This document shows, piece after piece, positions 61,064 to 64,000 of a stretch of 64,000 nt of DNA. Under the pieces are notes generated by a model. The model saw nothing but the letters and a program-made list of their open reading frames with translations, made no database searches and was not told the origin of the DNA. The translations under genes were made by a program, and so were the position numbers. Origin of the DNA: an uncultured Flavobacteriales bacterium (GTDB lineage Bacteria; Bacteroidota; Bacteroidia; Flavobacteriales_F; PHOS-HE28). Position 1 is the first letter of the stretch; every line of letters starts with the position of its first letter. The stretch covers positions 1 to 64,000 of the forward strand of contig CALMPI010000007.1 of NCBI GenBank assembly GCA_937872175.1. The letters are read 5' to 3'.

Positions 61064-63448
61064 TCATGGAACGACGACGCGCGCCGCGGACCGGTGCGCA
61101 CCATCGTCGACCACGAACAGATAGACACCCGCCCCAAGACCGTTGAACGATACGCCGTTCGCGCCTCGTGCGGTCCCGAGGTGCCGCCCCTGCATGTCGA
61201 ACACCTGCATGGTCGAGGGTCCGGACGCCCCTTGCGGCAGGTCCTCCACGTGGACCGTGTTCAGATCCACAACGAAGCGCGCCCCGGATCCGGCCGTGGC
61301 CGGATCATCCATGGTCACCATTCCGCTGGCCGTGTTCCAGTTGAGCCTGGTCACGAACCCATCCTGGGATCCGCCGATCGATGACTGATGCGAAGGATTG
61401 GTGGCCACGTTGGTCTCTGAGAACGTGAACCCTCCCACGATGATGCTGACGTCCGAACCACTGGTACGCAGGCTCACCGCCGCGCCCTGGTCGGTCTGGT
61501 CGCCGCCGATGTACCCCGACCAGAGCTTCGCCCCGCTGCTGGAATAGGCGCCCACGAAGGCATCCTGCGAACCGTTCCACGTGGGGTCCCACGAGCCGGA
61601 AGTGCCCAGCGATCCACCTGCACCGCCGGTGATGATCGCGGTGCCATCGCTGGTGCCCACCACGTCATTGACCACGTCGTCGACCGCGGTGTAGTAACTG
61701 CCGACGTAGGTGGCCCATTGGCGCGTGCCGCTGATCGAGAAGGAGGCCAGATAGCCATCGCCCACGCTGCCACCGATGTATCCCGGAGCGGATTGCGCCA
61801 CACCGGACGTTCCCAGCCCGGTGGTGGATGTGGTGCGCCCCACAAGTGCGATGCGGTCCAAGGCGAGGAACGCCGCACTGGTCCCGGTCTCTGCGCCCGG
61901 ACCGCCGAAATAGGTGCACCACTGCATCTGGCCGGAGACGCTCAATCGCGCCAGGAAGGCATCGGACGAGCCTCCCAAGGCGGTGTCCCACGCACCGGTG
62001 GTGGCCACCCCCGCAGGTGACGATGTCGTGCCCGAAACGATGATCGACGTGCTGCCCAGGAACGTACGGACATTCACTCCCAAGGCCTCATCGCTCTGGG
62101 TGCCGCCGATGTACGTGCTCCATATCCGCCCGCCGGCATCGTCGAAGCGGGCCACGAAGGCATCCGTTCCGCCGCCGAAGGTGATGTCACCCGTGGTGGC
62201 CATCCCTGTGGCGTTACTGGTGCTTCCGACCACGGTGCTCACGCCGCTTTCATTCAAGGAGATGTCATGGATCAGATCGTACGCGGGGCCGCCATAATAG
62301 GTGCACCATTGCAGCGCGCCGGAGCTGCTGAAGCGGGCGATGAACCCGTCCACCGTGCCGGCGAGGGCGGGTTGAAAGGTCCCTGCCGTGCCCAGGCCCG
62401 GGTTCTTCGTGTACCCGGCGATCGCCACGCTGGTGGAGTTCGCCGAGCAGGTGACCGCACGACAGGGCTTCCCGCCATCATTGCCGAAATAGGTGGCCCA
62501 CTGGCGGATACCGTTCGCATTGAACTTCACGAGCATCGCTCCGGGGTAGCCTGAATAGAACTGGTCGAACGCGCCGGTGGTGGCGATGTTGTTGGCCGAG
62601 AGCGTCTCACCCGTGGCGTAGACGTTGCCCGCCGGGTCGTTCGCCACACCGGCGACATTGTCCGCAAGGCTTCCACCGTAGAAGGTGCTCCAGCTCACCA
62701 CGGGTACGGGATCGATCACCAATGTGCCCGGTCGATCATCCTCGCGAACGAATCCGAAGGAGCCGTCCTCATGGACCCGATATCGCACATCCGCGCGGGT
62801 CTTCCGGCCGTTCACCTCCGACCAGCTCATCGGCAGCACCTCCCGCATCCGTCCTTCCCCCCACGCGAACACCAGCGCACCGTCCGGATCCAGTGAAAGA
62901 ACCGCGCCGTCCACCTTGAACCGCACATCGCTCAAGCGCCCACCGGGATGCACGATGACCTCGTACTTGAACCGGTCATCCTCCATCATGCAGCGCAGGT
63001 CGACCCCGGGCCATGGACCGGTGTAGGTCACCGTCGAGCAGTGGTGGACATCGGTCGCGCCGCCCTCACCAATGGCTTCGGAGTAGAAATTCAGATGGTC
63101 CTCGCTCGTGCCACCGGGCTCCAGGCCGACATGCGGATCACCGTTCACGAAGCGCAGGTCGATGCGATGAAAGCGGAAGGTCCGTCCCTGGCTTTCATCG
63201 AGCGGCTCCGCATCCTTGGCCGGATGTTCCTCCACCCGATAGGTGTCGTATGTGATCCCATCCCCCTGCAACCGCACGTTGAGGCCCGGCCGTGCCAGCA
63301 TGTACTTCACCTGGGGCACAGGTTCCAGGTCCTGATCGCGCACTTGGCCATGATTGGCCATGAACCCTTCATGCTGCCCGTCGGCCTGCGCGACGGTGAG
63401 AAGGAGGAACATGACAAGGGAGGATGCCTGCGCAGCTGAACGGTCCAT
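61064..63448 (-). CDS. Secreted SBBP-repeat T9SS protein
   Basis: A 794-residue secreted protein. It has a signal peptide (about residues 12-25), an N-terminal domain (about 27-260) with HEGFMANHGQVRDQD, the opening typical of such proteins, then about seven WCTYFGG-type SBBP repeats (about 265-700) forming a beta-propeller. A T9SS type A tail follows (SFNGLGAGVYLFVVDDGAHRSAARVVVP-like, with the GVYLFVV core). Proteins of this layout are large surface adhesins or unknown exported proteins. The start at 63448 (MDRSAAQ) is preferred over the ATG at 63499. Confidence 0.8.
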   Translation of the reverse strand: MDRSAAQASSLVMFLLLTVAQADGQHEGFMANHGQVRDQDLEPVPQVKYMLARPGLNVRLQGDGITYDTYRVEEHPAKDAEPLDESQGRTFRFHRIDLRFVNGDPHVGLEPGGTSEDHLNFYSEAIGEGGATDVHHCSTVTYTGPWPGVDLRCMMEDDRFKYEVIVHPGGRLSDVRFKVDGAVLSLDPDGALVFAWGEGRMREVLPMSWSEVNGRKTRADVRYRVHEDGSFGFVREDDRPGTLVIDPVPVVSWSTFYGGSLADNVAGVANDPAGNVYATGETLSANNIATTGAFDQFYSGYPGAMLVKFNANGIRQWATYFGNDGGKPCRAVTCSANSTSVAIAGYTKNPGLGTAGTFQPALAGTVDGFIARFSSSGALQWCTYYGGPAYDLIHDISLNESGVSTVVGSTSNATGMATTGDITFGGGTDAFVARFDDAGGRIWSTYIGGTQSDEALGVNVRTFLGSTSIIVSGTTSSPAGVATTGAWDTALGGSSDAFLARLSVSGQMQWCTYFGGPGAETGTSAAFLALDRIALVGRTTSTTGLGTSGVAQSAPGYIGGSVGDGYLASFSISGTRQWATYVGSYYTAVDDVVNDVVGTSDGTAIITGGAGGSLGTSGSWDPTWNGSQDAFVGAYSSSGAKLWSGYIGGDQTDQGAAVSLRTSGSDVSIIVGGFTFSETNVATNPSHQSSIGGSQDGFVTRLNWNTASGMVTMDDPATAGSGARFVVDLNTVHVEDLPQGASGPSTMQVFDMQGRHLGTARGANGVSFNGLGAGVYLFVVDDGAHRSAARVVVP

Positions 63449-63699
63449 GGGGGTGGTGGGTTCTGGATCACGAAAGTGTGGTGCGGCGACCGTGTGCACC
63501 GGTGCATCCGAGCGAGCGGATGTCCTGTCGAGGGAACGGCTTCGCAGGCACTTGTCCGCACATCACGACCGCTGCGGTGCATGTGCCTCGCACGGGGGAA
63601 AAAGGTCCCCCATCCGGGTCGGTGCCGCCTGGCGACGCTCCAGCCCAGACCGGGAACGATGTTGGACCCTGCGACGTGCACCGTCCGGCCGGAAATGCA

Positions 63700-63727
63700 G
63701 AAGCCCCGGCCTTCCGACCGGGGCTTC
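63700..63727. terminator. Hairpin after rhodanese gene
   Basis: A perfect 10-base stem (GAAGCCCCGG / CCGGGGCTTC) with an 8-base loop lies 18 bases beyond the stop (63746) of the minus-strand rhodanese gene. On the minus strand TGCATTT follows, a partial U-tract. This shape is common for Bacteroidota intrinsic terminators. The rest of 63449-63745 holds no gene on either strand that I trust, only a 12-base palindrome at 63495-63506. Confidence 0.65.
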
Positions 63728-63745
63728 ACGTTGATGCTGGACGAC

Positions 63746-64000
63746 TTACAACAGCGTCGTCGGGCACACGTACTCCGTCACCTTCACGCCGGTCTTCTTG
63801 ATGCCATTGAAGCCGGTCTCCACGTCCACGAAGTCGTCCCACCCGCGCTGCTTCAGGATGCTGGCGGCGATCATGCTGCGGTAGCCGCCGGCGCAGTGCA
63901 GGATGAAGGGCTTGTCCTTCGGGAACTCGGCAAGGTGCTCGTTGATGCGGTTGAGCGGCACGTTGATGGCGCCTTCCACATGCTCGCTATCGTACTCGCT
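63746..64000 (-). CDS. Rhodanese-domain protein, C-terminal part (runs off the window)
   Basis: The visible 84 codons are the C-terminus of a longer gene that continues past 64000. They carry a rhodanese domain: HVEGAINVPLNRINEHLAEF, then the active-site loop HCAGGYRS, whose Cys is the sulfur carrier, and a WDDFVDVETGF end. The loop with a Gly-Gly-Tyr-Arg pattern and the sequence around it resemble the rhodanese domains of Bacteroidota metallo-beta-lactamase/rhodanese proteins that handle persulfides. The open frame reaches the edge without a start, so the N-terminus and any MBL domain lie outside. A third rhodanese in this window. Confidence 0.85.
   Translation of the reverse strand, partial: SEYDSEHVEGAINVPLNRINEHLAEFPKDKPFILHCAGGYRSMIAASILKQRGWDDFVDVETGFNGIKKTGVKVTEYVCPTTLL

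Noticed and set aside
63594-63611. 6-base stem (GGGGGA / TCCCCC) as an extra terminator
   Set aside because: It is short, has a purine loop and no U-tract; it could arise by chance in GC-rich DNA.
1-64000. CRISPR arrays, rRNA or tRNA genes, complete insertion sequences
   Set aside because: No regularly spaced repeats, no tRNA-like cloverleaf that I could fold by eye, and no transposase with a recognisable catalytic triad were found.

Overview
The window is about 64 kb of GC-rich DNA (roughly 60% or more by eye), packed with protein genes. No rRNA, tRNA, CRISPR array or intact insertion sequence was seen. It looks like chromosome from a high-GC member of the Bacteroidota, probably Flavobacteriales. 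The evidence is: two secreted proteins with type IX secretion (T9SS) C-terminal sorting tails; a TamL lipoprotein next to TamB; an RND metal pump fused to its outer-membrane channel; an OmpA protein with thrombospondin type 3 repeats; many lipoproteins; and starts without strong Shine-Dalgarno sites. The species cannot be named from the sequence.

Layout. 0-4.7 kb: a methyltransferase, the broken 3' end of an MFS-rhodanese gene, and a six-gene arsenical-type cassette (ArsR regulator, mini-thioredoxin, ArsP-type permease, FmdE-like lipoprotein, ArsF-like, ArsG-like). 4.9-11.1 kb: eight same-strand, mostly overlapping genes (OB-fold, YceI, DinB, NRDE, two uncharacterised, peroxiredoxin-like, MMPL exporter). 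11.1-17.2 kb (minus): an RND efflux triad preceded by a small secreted protein; the channel gene seems frameshifted at its 3' end. 17.4-20.2 kb: a T9SS protein, divergent from a metal-stress-like operon with a Cys/His-repeat lipoprotein, an ECF sigma factor and a zinc-finger anti-sigma. 20.5-29 kb: DinB, SulP permease, DoxX, APC permease, two heme-c proteins, PAP2, a second broken MFS-rhodanese piece translationally coupled to a Crp/Fnr regulator, DsrE, and the intact MFS-rhodanese gene.

29-41.8 kb is envelope-related: a membrane protein, a DUF4421-like barrel, AI-2E exporter, small barrel, MscS channel with an AsmA-like giant, His-rich lipoprotein and L,D-transpeptidase. 41.8-54.9 kb holds OmpA, a lipoprotein, TamL-TamB, two exported proteins, QueD and a DUF2490 protein. 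54.9-60.9 kb is a second, heavy-metal RND system with its small His-rich leader protein. 61-64 kb holds an SBBP-repeat T9SS protein and the C-terminus of a rhodanese protein cut by the window edge.

Recurring themes are metal/metalloid and sulfur handling (two RND systems, the ars-like cassette, the ECF metal-type operon, rhodanese/DsrE/SulP) and envelope biogenesis. The most unusual items are the three loci carrying pieces of one MFS-rhodanese gene, a hairpin-rich dispersed repeat present at about 30.0 and 53.4 kb, the ars-like cassette with an FmdE-like lipoprotein, and the ECF operon with its Cys/His repeat protein.
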